Of a DNA stretch of 64,000 nucleotides, positions 34,747 to 42,692 are shown piece by piece. How positions within the stretch are numbered: position 1 is the stretch's first letter; every line of letters starts with the position of its first letter. Origin of the DNA: RGIG529 sp050950425. Lineage in GTDB: Bacteria; Bacillota; Clostridia; Oscillospirales; Oscillospiraceae. A program made the position numbers and the translations under genes. The notes below the pieces were generated by a model. It did no database searches. It saw nothing but the letters and a program-made list of their open reading frames with translations, and was not told the DNA's origin. The DNA lies in assembly GCA_050950425.1 (NCBI GenBank), contig JBMNHO010000002.1:1178001-1242000 (forward strand), read 5' to 3'.

Positions 34747-35988
34747 ATGAAATATATTTTAATCATTGGAGACGGCATGGCGGACAATCCTGTCCCGTTT
34801 TTGGACGGGCGCACGCCGATTCAGGTGGCGGACACGCCATGCATGGACGACCTTGCCAAAAAGGGCGAGGTGGGCCAGGTGCGAACGGTTCCGGTGGAGC
34901 TGCCGCCGGGCAGCGACACTGCCATTTTGTCGATTTTTGGCGCGGACCCCCGGGTCTGCTACACGGGCCGCTCTCCCCTGGAGGCGGCAGGCTCCGGCAT
35001 TTCCCTTGAGCCGGGGGACGTTTCCTATCGCTGCAACATGGTAACGTATGAGGACGGAGACAAGCCCTTTTTGGAAAAAAAGATCATATCCCACAGCGCC
35101 GGATCCATCGAAGGAGAGGAGTCCATTGCCATCATCAATGCCCTCTTTTCTCACCCGGACTTTGCGCCGCTTGCAAAGCAGGCGGGCATGGAGATCTACC
35201 CGAGCCCTTCCTTCCGGCACATTGCGGTGCAGAAGGGCGCTTCTATAGAAGGGCTTGTGGCGGTGCCGCCTCACGATTATTTGGGGTCGGTCATCGGCCC
35301 GTTGATGCCCAAGGGGTGTGAAAACGCCGGGGTTTTGCAGATGCTGATGGAAAAGGCCTATGACATTTTAGACCACCACCCCCTCAACGAGGACAGAAGG
35401 AAGCGGGGCAAACTCCCCGCCAACGGCATCTGGTTCTGGGCGGAGGGAACGGCGGTGGCCTTAGACTCGTTTGAGGAAAAATACCGCAAAAAAGGGGTTG
35501 TCATTTCGGCGGTCCCGCTGTGCCACGGCATTGCCCGGCTGGCCGGGCTGGATGTGAAGATGGTGGAAGGCGCCACGGGGGAGCTGGACACCAACTATCA
35601 AGGAAAAGTGGACGCGGTGGTCAAGGCGCTTTCCGATGGGTTCGATTTTGCCGCGATTCACATTGAAGCCCCCGACGAATGCACCCACAACGGAGACACG
35701 GAAGGGAAAATCGAGGCCATCCGGCGGCTGGACCATCTGGTCGTGGCCCCGTTGGTAAAAGCCATGGAACAGGCGCAGCTTCCCTATCGCCTGTTGATTT
35801 TGAGCGACCACAAAACGTTGACCTCCACTCGGGGGCACGACGGGGACCCGGTGCCGTTTTTGCTGTATCAAAGCGGCGTGGACACCGGAGCAGGACTGCC
35901 CTATGACGAGCCTTCCGGAGAGAAGGGGCGGTCGATTGAGGAAGGAACCCGCCTGATGTCTATCTTGTTTCAGACAGACGGGGAATAA
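34747..35988 (+). CDS. Cofactor-independent phosphoglycerate mutase, archaeal type (ApgM family)
   Basis: A 413-residue alkaline-phosphatase-superfamily enzyme from the ATG at 34747 (AAGGAAGTGGAG site). It begins MKYILIIGDGMADNP (first metal-binding Asp), then PGSDTAILSIFGADP with the catalytic Ser/Thr region, IHIEAPDECTHNGD and LILSDHKTL. The family includes 2,3-bisphosphoglycerate-independent mutases, but bacterial members have also been proposed as homoserine kinase substitutes. No threonine genes are adjacent, so glycolysis is the default reading. Confidence 0.82.
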   Translation: MKYILIIGDGMADNPVPFLDGRTPIQVADTPCMDDLAKKGEVGQVRTVPVELPPGSDTAILSIFGADPRVCYTGRSPLEAAGSGISLEPGDVSYRCNMVTYEDGDKPFLEKKIISHSAGSIEGEESIAIINALFSHPDFAPLAKQAGMEIYPSPSFRHIAVQKGASIEGLVAVPPHDYLGSVIGPLMPKGCENAGVLQMLMEKAYDILDHHPLNEDRRKRGKLPANGIWFWAEGTAVALDSFEEKYRKKGVVISAVPLCHGIARLAGLDVKMVEGATGELDTNYQGKVDAVVKALSDGFDFAAIHIEAPDECTHNGDTEGKIEAIRRLDHLVVAPLVKAMEQAQLPYRLLILSDHKTLTSTRGHDGDPVPFLLYQSGVDTGAGLPYDEPSGEKGRSIEEGTRLMSILFQTDGE

Positions 35989-36008
35989 AGAACCAGCAGG
36001 AGTGACGA

Positions 36009-37292
36009 ATGATGAAGAAGCGCTTGGACCAACTGGGATTTCTGCCGGCAGATTTTTTGCTGCCGAACCAAAAGGATATGACGCGGTGGAGCGTTGTGGC
36101 CTGTGATCAATTTACCTCTCAGCCGGACTATTGGGAACGGGTGGAGCAGTTTGTGGGCGACGTGCCCTCTACCTTGCGTCTGATTTTGCCGGAAAGCCGC
36201 TTGGGAACCGAGCGGGAGGCGGCGAGTGTTCGAGAAATCAACGAGACCATGACAAACTATTTGTCCCAAGGGGTATTTCAAACGCTGGAGAACAGCTTGA
36301 TTTACGTGGAGCGCACCCAGGCGAACGGCAAGGTGCGAAAGGGAATCGTCGGCGTGGTGGATCTGGAGCAGTACGATTACCGCCCCGGCGCCGCGTCCCT
36401 CATCCGGGCGACAGAGGGAACGGTGCTCAGACGTCTTCCGCCCCGAGTGGCCGTGCGCAAGGACGCCCCTTTGGAGACGTCTCATATTATGCTGCTCATT
36501 GACGATCCGCTGAAAACGGCGGTGGAGCCAGCGGGCGAAAAGACGGGGGAGATGAAGCCCCTGTACCAATTTGAGCTGATGGAAAACGGCGGATCCATCG
36601 CCGGCTGGCAGATGACAAAAGAGCAGGAAGCCCGGCTGGCAGAGGCGCTGACCGTCCTTTCCGATCCTGCCGCCGTGGCAGGGAAATACCATATGCCGGA
36701 GGCGCCTGTGCTTCTGTTTGCCGTGGGCGACGGGAACCATTCTCTTGCCACGGCAAAAGAAAACTACGACCGGCAAAAGCGGACCACCCCAAAAGAGCAG
36801 TGGGACACCATGCCCGCCCGCTTTGCCATGGTCGAGCTTGTGAATTTACACGACGATTCTTTGGAGTTTGAGCCGATCCACCGGGTGGTGTTCGACGTTT
36901 CCCCGGAGGATGTGGTGCAAAAGCTGCTTCTGTGGTATCCCGGCGCTTTTCGGGGCGAAGGAGAGGGGCACAGGCTCCATTATGTGTTCGGAGAAGAAAC
37001 CGGCGTTGTCACCGTGCCAAACCCCAAGGCCAAGCTGGAAGTGGGAACGCTGCAAAGCTTTTTGGATGAATATATCAAGGCCTACGGCGGACGGGTGGAT
37101 TACATCCACGGCGGAGATGTCACAGAAACGCTGGCCCGCCAGGCGGGGAACATCGGCTTTATTCTGCCGGCCATGGAAAAATCTCAGCTGTTTCCCGCTG
37201 TTATGGCGGAAGGGGTTCTGCCCCGCAAGACCTTCTCCATGGGAGAAGCGTGGGACAAGCGGTACTACCTGGAATGCCGCAAGATTCGGTAA
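36009..37292 (+). CDS. DUF1015 family protein
   Basis: A 427-residue cytoplasmic protein of a widespread family with no firm function. Recognisable by DMTRWSVVACDQFTSQPDYW near the N-terminus, VLLFAVGDGNHSLATAKENYD in the middle (family signature with Gly-Asp-Gly-Asn-His), and LEFEPIHRVVFDV. It starts 21 bp after the mutase gene and ends 22 bp before ispE, so the three probably form one transcript. Confidence 0.88.
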   Translation: MMKKRLDQLGFLPADFLLPNQKDMTRWSVVACDQFTSQPDYWERVEQFVGDVPSTLRLILPESRLGTEREAASVREINETMTNYLSQGVFQTLENSLIYVERTQANGKVRKGIVGVVDLEQYDYRPGAASLIRATEGTVLRRLPPRVAVRKDAPLETSHIMLLIDDPLKTAVEPAGEKTGEMKPLYQFELMENGGSIAGWQMTKEQEARLAEALTVLSDPAAVAGKYHMPEAPVLLFAVGDGNHSLATAKENYDRQKRTTPKEQWDTMPARFAMVELVNLHDDSLEFEPIHRVVFDVSPEDVVQKLLLWYPGAFRGEGEGHRLHYVFGEETGVVTVPNPKAKLEVGTLQSFLDEYIKAYGGRVDYIHGGDVTETLARQAGNIGFILPAMEKSQLFPAVMAEGVLPRKTFSMGEAWDKRYYLECRKIR

Positions 37293-37313
37293 AAACCGAA
37301 AAGGAGAAAGCCC

Positions 37314-38174
37314 ATGGCGTTTTCGAAGGCGGAGCGGGCGTTTGCCAAGCTGAATTTGACACTGGATGTGACCGCTCGGCGGGCAGACGGATATCACGAC
37401 CTTTGCATGGTGATGCAAACGGTGGGACTGTGGGACACGGTCACCCTGCGGGAAACGGGCACCGGGGCCATGTGCATCCGCACAGATGTCCCTTATCTGC
37501 CGGAGGACGATAAAAACTTGGCGGCCATCGCCGCGAAGGCATATTTTGAAGCGGCCGATCTGCCCTTTCCGGGAATGGAAATCCAAATTCAAAAACGCAT
37601 TCCGGTTTGCGCCGGAATGGGCGGCGGAAGCAGCGACGGCGCCGCCGTTCTGCGGGCGCTGAACGAACATTACGGCGCCTTGTCCCCCGAAGCGCTGCGT
37701 CGGGTGGGGGCATCTGTGGGGTCCGACGTTCCGTACTGCATCTGGGGCAAAACCGCCCTGGCGGAAGGAAAGGGAGAGCGGCTGCGGCCGCTGCCGCCGC
37801 TGCCGCCGTGCTTTTTTGTCATTTGTAAACCAAGGTTTTCCGTTTCCACGCCGGCGCTGTTTTCCAGGCTCCGTGTGGAAAAAATTCGCTGCCGGCCGGA
37901 CACGGCCGGCGTGCTGGACGCGCTGGCGTTTGGGGATCTGGACGGTGTTGCCAAGCGGATGTACAATGTGTTTGAGCCCGTTTTGGAACCAAAGCGGCGG
38001 GAAGAGCTGGGCCAGATCCGGGCCGTTATGATCGACAGCGGCGCTTTGGGCGCTTCCATGAGCGGTACGGGGCCGACGATGTTTGGCTTGTTCAGGGAGC
38101 GGCAGAAGGCCGAAACGGCATTTCAACTATTGAAAAAACAATATGACGATTGTTTTTTGACCCGGTCGGTTTAA
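37314..38174 (+). CDS. ispE: 4-diphosphocytidyl-2-C-methyl-D-erythritol kinase
   Basis: A GHMP kinase in the non-mevalonate isoprenoid pathway. 286 residues: AFAKLNLTLDVTARRADGYHDL at the N-terminus, ATP-binding GMGGGSSDGAAVLRALN at about 98-114, and GALGASMSGTGPTMFGLF near the C-terminus. Start ATG follows AAAAGGAGAAAGCCC. Confidence 0.96.
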   Translation: MAFSKAERAFAKLNLTLDVTARRADGYHDLCMVMQTVGLWDTVTLRETGTGAMCIRTDVPYLPEDDKNLAAIAAKAYFEAADLPFPGMEIQIQKRIPVCAGMGGGSSDGAAVLRALNEHYGALSPEALRRVGASVGSDVPYCIWGKTALAEGKGERLRPLPPLPPCFFVICKPRFSVSTPALFSRLRVEKIRCRPDTAGVLDALAFGDLDGVAKRMYNVFEPVLEPKRREELGQIRAVMIDSGALGASMSGTGPTMFGLFRERQKAETAFQLLKKQYDDCFLTRSV

Positions 38175-38231
38175 AACAGAGCAAACCCGTCTATCCTAGA
38201 GACAGAATGTTTTTGGATAGGCGGTGTTTTT

Positions 38232-38846
38232 TTGAGTGGATGGAGGAAGCTGGAAGTTTCTCTTTTGGTCGGCCTTGCGGTTTCTCTTTTGTTTGGCGGG
38301 CGGCTCAACGGCGCCCAGACGGCGCTGGCGGACAAAATGGTGCGGCTGCATGTGATCGCCAATTCCGACAGTCCTTGGGATCAAACAGTGAAGCTGATGG
38401 TGCGGGACCGAATGCTGGAAGAAGTGGGCGGGCTGCTGGACGGAGAAACCGATTTGGAACAGGCAAAGGAAAAGATTCAGGAAGCGCTTCCAAAACTGGC
38501 CCGGGCGGGGCAGGAAGTGGCTTTGGATGCAGGAGATACTTATCCGGTGACGGCGTCTTTGGAGCGGACATTTTTCCCCACCAAGGAATATGAAGGGTTT
38601 GCCCTGCCGGCGGGAGAGTACACCGCGCTGCGCATCGTTTTGGGAGAAGGCGCGGGCAAAAACTGGTGGTGCGTCTTGTTCCCGCCGCTCTGCACAGGCG
38701 TTGCCACAGAGGAGGTAGAGGATGCGGCGGCTGCCGCCGGTCTGACGGACGAGGAAATCGCATTGATCACGGAGCAGGAAGAAGGGTATATATTCCGGTT
38801 TCGGTGCATAGAATGGTGGGCGCAGATCAAACATATTTTTTGTTAA
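38232..38846 (+). CDS. spoIIR: Stage II sporulation protein R
   Basis: Forespore signal protein secreted into the intermembrane space, where it triggers SpoIIGA to activate sigma-E. 204 residues from a TTG at 38232; an in-frame stop just upstream rules out a longer protein. N-terminal hydrophobic export signal (VSLLVGLAVSLLFGG), then VRLHVIANSDSPWDQTVKLMVRD, the family signature, and the GKNWWCVLFPPLC motif. The ribosome site is weak, fitting low expression. Confidence 0.94.
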   Translation: MSGWRKLEVSLLVGLAVSLLFGGRLNGAQTALADKMVRLHVIANSDSPWDQTVKLMVRDRMLEEVGGLLDGETDLEQAKEKIQEALPKLARAGQEVALDAGDTYPVTASLERTFFPTKEYEGFALPAGEYTALRIVLGEGAGKNWWCVLFPPLCTGVATEEVEDAAAAAGLTDEEIALITEQEEGYIFRFRCIEWWAQIKHIFC

Positions 38847-38905
38847 AAAAGAATGAAACCATCCATTTCTGCCATCCCAGCGCAGTCTGACATTGGCAGC
38901 GAATG

Positions 38906-38936
38906 ATATGCTTGATTTCGATCAAATCAGGCATAT
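38906..38936. repeat. Imperfect inverted repeat between spoIIR and spoIVB
   Basis: ATATGCTTGATTT (38906-38918) and AAATCAGGCATAT (38924-38936) pair with one G-T mismatch around a 5-nt loop. It could end spoIIR or be an operator for spoIVB. Confidence 0.5.
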
Positions 38937-38999
38937 TAAAAAGGCGGCCTAACGACTTGTGCTGTGGCCGCATTTTAAAATGGCGGAAGAGGGGATGGA

Positions 39000-40097
39000 A
39001 TGAAAGAAGAAACAAACAACCTGCCCGGCATTGCAATGGCACTGTTTCGCTGCATTTGTATTTTTTTGATGGCGGCAATGTTTTGGGGCGTGCCGATGCG
39101 GGCGCATGCCGCGGAAGCGGTCAAAACAATGGGCGGCGCGGGAAAAACGCTGATTCCCGTGGGACGCACCGCCGGGATCAAGCTGTTTGCGGACGGCGTG
39201 ATGGTGATCGGGCTGTCCGAGGTCATCGGCGAAACAGGAACCGCCTGCCCGGCGAAAGCCTGCGGGCTGAAAGAGGGGGACGTCATCACCCGGGTAAACG
39301 GGGCGGAAGTCCAGTCGGCGGAGCAGCTGAGAGACGCCCTGCAACAGACAAACGGCAGCCGGATGTCACTTCAGGTTTTGCGCGGCGAACAGAAGATGGA
39401 GCTGAAGGCGACGGCGGCGGTCGGCGTGGAAGACGGATGCTACCGCCTGGGCGCATGGACCAGAGATAGTATGGCGGGGATCGGCACCATCACGTTTTAT
39501 GACCCGGAAAGCGGCGTGTTCGGTGCGCTGGGACATGGCATCAACGACATTGACACGTTTATGCTGATTCCGCTGGCGTCTGGATCCATCATGGGGTCCT
39601 CCGTCGCAAACGTGGCAAAAGGGCAAGCGGGCACCCCGGGAGAGCTTCAGGGAAAGTTTGACCTGACGAAGGATTTGGGCGCGCTGTACGCCAACACGGA
39701 CTGCGGCATATTTGGAAAAACAGAAAACGACAGTTATTTCATGGGGCAAAACCCCGTTCCCGCGGCAGGCCGGACGGCCGCCAAGGTGGGGAAGGCGACG
39801 ATTTTGTCCAACGTGGCTGGGGATGCCGTCTGCGAATATGAAATTGAAATCACGAAGGTCTATCGAGGGTTTTCCGACAGCGGCCGGAACTTGATGATCC
39901 AGGTGACGGATCCAAAGCTGCTGGAAACCACCGGCGGCATCGTACAGGGGATGAGCGGCAGCCCCATTTTGCAGGACGGCAAGCTCGTTGGCGCCGTCAC
40001 CCATGTGTTGGTGGAAAACCCCCAAAAGGGATACGGTATATTTATTGAAAAGATGATGGAAGAATCAAAAGGAAACGAAACCAAAATGGCATCCTGA
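39000..40097 (+). CDS. spoIVB: SpoIVB peptidase
   Basis: Serine protease (family S55) secreted by the forespore that cleaves SpoIVFA to release pro-sigma-K processing. 365 residues: N-terminal membrane segment (MALFRCICIFLMAAMFWGV), PDZ domain (CGLKEGDVITRVNGAEV), catalytic His in GALGHGIND and catalytic Ser in VQGMSGSPIL. Directly upstream of spo0A, an arrangement conserved in spore-formers. Its usual antagonist BofA is at 58.5 kb. Confidence 0.96.
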   Translation: MKEETNNLPGIAMALFRCICIFLMAAMFWGVPMRAHAAEAVKTMGGAGKTLIPVGRTAGIKLFADGVMVIGLSEVIGETGTACPAKACGLKEGDVITRVNGAEVQSAEQLRDALQQTNGSRMSLQVLRGEQKMELKATAAVGVEDGCYRLGAWTRDSMAGIGTITFYDPESGVFGALGHGINDIDTFMLIPLASGSIMGSSVANVAKGQAGTPGELQGKFDLTKDLGALYANTDCGIFGKTENDSYFMGQNPVPAAGRTAAKVGKATILSNVAGDAVCEYEIEITKVYRGFSDSGRNLMIQVTDPKLLETTGGIVQGMSGSPILQDGKLVGAVTHVLVENPQKGYGIFIEKMMEESKGNETKMAS

Positions 40098-40102
40098 TTC
40101 CG

Positions 40103-40121
40103 TTTGTCGAAGTTTGTCGTA
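40103..40121 (+). promoter_or_regulatory. Tandem 0A boxes upstream of spo0A
   Basis: TTTGTCGAA (40103-40111) and TTTGTCGTA (40113-40121), spaced one helical turn. Both match the Spo0A recognition core TGTCGAA, the first exactly. They suggest autoregulation. Confidence 0.65.
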
Positions 40122-40200
40122 AAAAAGGAAAAAAATAAGGATAATAAAATAAACCAGTAAAAAAAGTCAAATATTTCTCTCACAAAATTATAGAAATCCC

Positions 40201-40229
40201 TTGAAAACGCTGTCATTTTATGGTAATTT
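40201..40229 (+). promoter_or_regulatory. Promoter of spo0A
   Basis: TTGAAA, 17-bp spacer, TAATTT, about 80 bp downstream of the 0A boxes and 60 bp before spo0A. Confidence 0.6.
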
Positions 40230-40288
40230 ATAGGCATGTGCTTGTTGTATCATGAAACGGAGTCAAAATTGGTGAGGGAGATGGAATA

Positions 40289-41077
40289 ATGGGTAATCAA
40301 GTTCGTATCCTAGTGGCAGACGCGGGAGAAGAGTTTCGGTCGTTGCTGGCTGAAACGCTGTCAGGTGAGGAAGATTTGGAAATTGTGGGTCAAACAGGTG
40401 ACGGAACAGAGTTGGTTCAAATGGCGGGCGAGCTGCGCCCGGACGTTTTGGTGATGGATGTTCTTTTGGCGCAGATGGACGGGTTGGAGGCTCTGAAGGA
40501 GATAGACCCCGCCAACCGATGGCCCAAGATGGAAGTGCTGGTTTTATCAAATTTCGTAAAAGAGCATGTAGTGCAGCAGGCGGCTTCATTGGGTGCGGGC
40601 TATTTTATGATGAAGCCTTGCAGGCCAAACAGCGTGATGGAACGCATCCGCCAAATGCGCAATGGGGCAACGGCCCCGTCGGAGGAAATTTCCCTGCTTC
40701 GCCCGTCCAGGGGAGAGAGCCTGGAGGTGCTGGTGACGGCCATTATCCACGAAATCGGCGTTCCGGCGCATATCAAGGGCTATCAATATCTGCGGGAAGC
40801 CATTGTGCTGGCCGTTCACGACATGGACGTGATCAATGCCGTGACAAAGGTGCTGTATCCCGATGTGGCAAAGCGGTTTGGCACAACGCCGTCCCGTGTA
40901 GAGCGGGCGATCCGCCATGCCATTGAAGTGGCGTGGGACAGGGGCGACCTGGAAACCCTGCAAAAATATTTTGGATACACCGTGTCGAACGCAAAAGGGA
41001 AACCGACAAACAGCGAGTTCATTGCGATGATCGCGGATCGGCTGCAGCTGAAACGAAAAGAGAAAGTACAAGTTTAA
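40289..41077 (+). CDS. spo0A: Sporulation transcription factor Spo0A
   Basis: Master regulator of sporulation. 262 residues. Receiver domain (about 5-125) with phospho-acceptor Asp57 (VLVMDVLLAQMDG), Ser87 and Lys109 (YFMMKP). The acidic pocket reads Asp11-Ala12 where Bacillus has Asp-Asp. The C-terminal DNA-binding domain (about 145-255) is almost identical to Bacillus: IIHEIGVPAHIKGYQYLREAI, GTTPSRVERAIRHAIEVAW, KPTNSEFIAMIADRL. Start ATG follows GGGAGATGG. Downstream of spoIVB with its own promoter. Confidence 0.98.
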   Translation: MGNQVRILVADAGEEFRSLLAETLSGEEDLEIVGQTGDGTELVQMAGELRPDVLVMDVLLAQMDGLEALKEIDPANRWPKMEVLVLSNFVKEHVVQQAASLGAGYFMMKPCRPNSVMERIRQMRNGATAPSEEISLLRPSRGESLEVLVTAIIHEIGVPAHIKGYQYLREAIVLAVHDMDVINAVTKVLYPDVAKRFGTTPSRVERAIRHAIEVAWDRGDLETLQKYFGYTVSNAKGKPTNSEFIAMIADRLQLKRKEKVQV

Positions 41078-41097
41078 ACGTCGTTGCCCATTTCTTA

Positions 41098-41136
41098 TGT
41101 GCTACTGGAGAGGAGCTCCGGCGGCACATTTTTTTA
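41098..41136 (+). terminator. Terminator of spo0A
   Basis: Two-part stem (TGTGC/GCACA with inner GGAG/CTCC) followed by seven T. Confidence 0.75.
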
Positions 41137-41239
41137 TGCAATCCAAAGCCTTGTTCTCATATTTTGCACAGAAAAGCAAAAAAATATTTGTAGCAACTGT
41201 AGATTTTAGCTCTTTAAAGCGATGTTTTCGGAAAAATGA

Positions 41240-41268
41240 TTGACAAGGAGGGAAAAGGCATTTATAAT
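41240..41268 (+). promoter_or_regulatory. Promoter of the transporter T-box transcript
   Basis: TTGACA, 17-bp spacer, perfect TATAAT. Confidence 0.92.
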
Positions 41269-41284
41269 GCAGTTAATATATCGA

Positions 41285-41543
41285 AAAACGATGATCAAGA
41301 GACGTGCGAACGGAAAAAGGGAATGCAGAGAGTGTCCGGCTGCTGAAAGGACATGAACCTTGTTCGGAATTCCTCTTGGGAGTTGCCCGCTGAATCCGTT
41401 GTGGTAGTAGGTTGGGGTCGGGTGGCGCCGTGATCTGCCGAGAGTGTGTAAACTCGCTGAGCGCGAAGCCGAGAGGCGTTGCGAAACTGAGGTGGTAACA
41501 CGGGGAAGACCCGTCCTCTGACTGTGTCGGAGGGCGTTTTTTT
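41285..41543 (+). ncRNA. T-box leader of the amino-acid ABC transporter; specifier appears to be UUC (Phe)
   Basis: It has the T-box order: Stem I with AGAGAG and a distal loop (GTCCGGCTGCTGAAAGGAC), specifier region, T-box core GAGGTGGTAACACGGG (about 41489-41504), then a terminator (CGTCCTCTGAC/GTCGGAGGGCG, 41512-41536, then seven T). The specifier strand reads GAA-TTC-CTC-TTGGGAG; the trpB2 T-box has GAA-TGG-CTC-CAGGAG at the same place, so the codon is TTC at 41370-41372. A TGG occurs at 41377-41379, but out of register. Confidence 0.85.
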
Positions 41544-41579
41544 ATCTAAAAAAAGGGAATGAAAAGGAGAGTTTGAACG

Positions 41580-42608
41580 ATGAAGAGACTTGCAAAATTG
41601 CTTGCCGCCGTGATGGCCGTTTCCATGCTGTTTGCTTTGGCGGCCTGCGGCCCAAAGGGAGAGACGGAAAGCCCCGCCCCCAGCGAAACGGCAACCGAAA
41701 GCGTTGACCCCAACGCAAGCGGGAAAACGTACAAAATTGGCATCATCCAGCTGGTCGAGCACAATGCGCTGGACAAGGCAACAGAGGGCTTCCGGGCCGC
41801 TTTGGAAGAAAAGCTTGGAGAAAACGTGACCTTTGATTATCAAAACGCCCAGGGCGAAGCCACCAACTGCACCACCATCGCCACCAAGTTTGTGAACGAC
41901 GGTGTGGATCTCATCATGGCCAATGCCACCGGCGCGGCCCAGGCGTCGGCCCAGGCCACCAACACCATTCCCATTGTCGGCGTATCCATCACAGACTATG
42001 AAGTGGCCGGTCTGGTGGAATCCAACGAGGCGCCCGGCCGGAACGTGACGGGTTGCTCGGATCTCAGCCCCATTGACGAGCATGTGAAGCTGATTCAGCA
42101 GCTTTCCCCGGATGTGAAAAACATCGGGATTGTATATTGCTCCAGCGAGGACAACTCCGTTGTGCAGGCGGAGCAGGCCAAAAAAGCAATGGAAACCGCG
42201 GGATACAAGGTTTCCGTTTACACCGCTGCCGATTCCAACGAAATCCAGACCGTTGTGACAAAGGCCTGCGGCGAGCAGGACGCGCTGTATATCCCCACAG
42301 ACAACTTGTTTGCCACCAATATGCAGATCGTGAAGAACATTGCGGTGCAGGCCAAAATTCCTGTTTTCTGCGGGGAAGAAAACATGGTGACATCCGGCGG
42401 TCTTGCTACCTATTCTGTCAATTATTATACCCTGGGGTACCAAGCCGGCCTAATGGCGTACGATGTCCTGGTCAACGGCAAGCAGCCTGCGTCCATGCCC
42501 ATTCAGTTCATGGATTCCGCGAAGCTGACACTGGTGATCAACAAGGATGTGGCCAAGGAAATTGGGGTGACCATCCCCAGCGATCTGGAAGCCCAGCTGG
42601 CACAATAA
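41580..42608 (+). CDS. ABC transporter substrate-binding lipoprotein (TrpX-type family)
   Basis: 342 residues. Signal peptide with lipobox LFALAACG (Cys near residue 23), a Ser/Thr/Glu/Pro linker, then a periplasmic-binding-protein fold of the ABC_sub_bind family: YKIGIIQLVEHNALDKATEGFRAAL, DGVDLIMANATGAAQASAQATNTIPIV, VKNIGIVYCSSEDNSVVQAEQAKKAME. This family with its permease and ATPase is known as TrpXYZ when under tryptophan T-boxes. The UUC T-box here suggests phenylalanine or several aromatic amino acids as substrate. Confidence 0.88.
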   Translation: MKRLAKLLAAVMAVSMLFALAACGPKGETESPAPSETATESVDPNASGKTYKIGIIQLVEHNALDKATEGFRAALEEKLGENVTFDYQNAQGEATNCTTIATKFVNDGVDLIMANATGAAQASAQATNTIPIVGVSITDYEVAGLVESNEAPGRNVTGCSDLSPIDEHVKLIQQLSPDVKNIGIVYCSSEDNSVVQAEQAKKAMETAGYKVSVYTAADSNEIQTVVTKACGEQDALYIPTDNLFATNMQIVKNIAVQAKIPVFCGEENMVTSGGLATYSVNYYTLGYQAGLMAYDVLVNGKQPASMPIQFMDSAKLTLVINKDVAKEIGVTIPSDLEAQLAQ

Positions 42609-42624
42609 AGCAAAATAAAACGGT

Positions 42625-42662
42625 GCGAATTTGCGATGAGAGCCCTCATCGCAAATTTGCGC
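42625..42662 (+). repeat. Intercistronic hairpin between substrate-binding protein and permease genes
   Basis: GCGAATTTGCGATGAG (42625-42640) pairs with 42645-42662 (CTCATCGCAAATTTGCGC) over about 16 bp. No T-run follows. It may stabilise the upstream message so that the binding protein outnumbers the membrane parts. Confidence 0.75.
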
Positions 42663-42692
42663 TGTTTACAGACAGAAGGGAAGAAAAAGGGA

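Noticed and set aside
41377..41379. TGG considered as the specifier codon of the transporter T-box
   Set aside because: Alignment with the trpB2 leader places the specifier immediately after GAA, which is TTC; the TGG is seven bases further. Kept only as an alternative that folding could decide.
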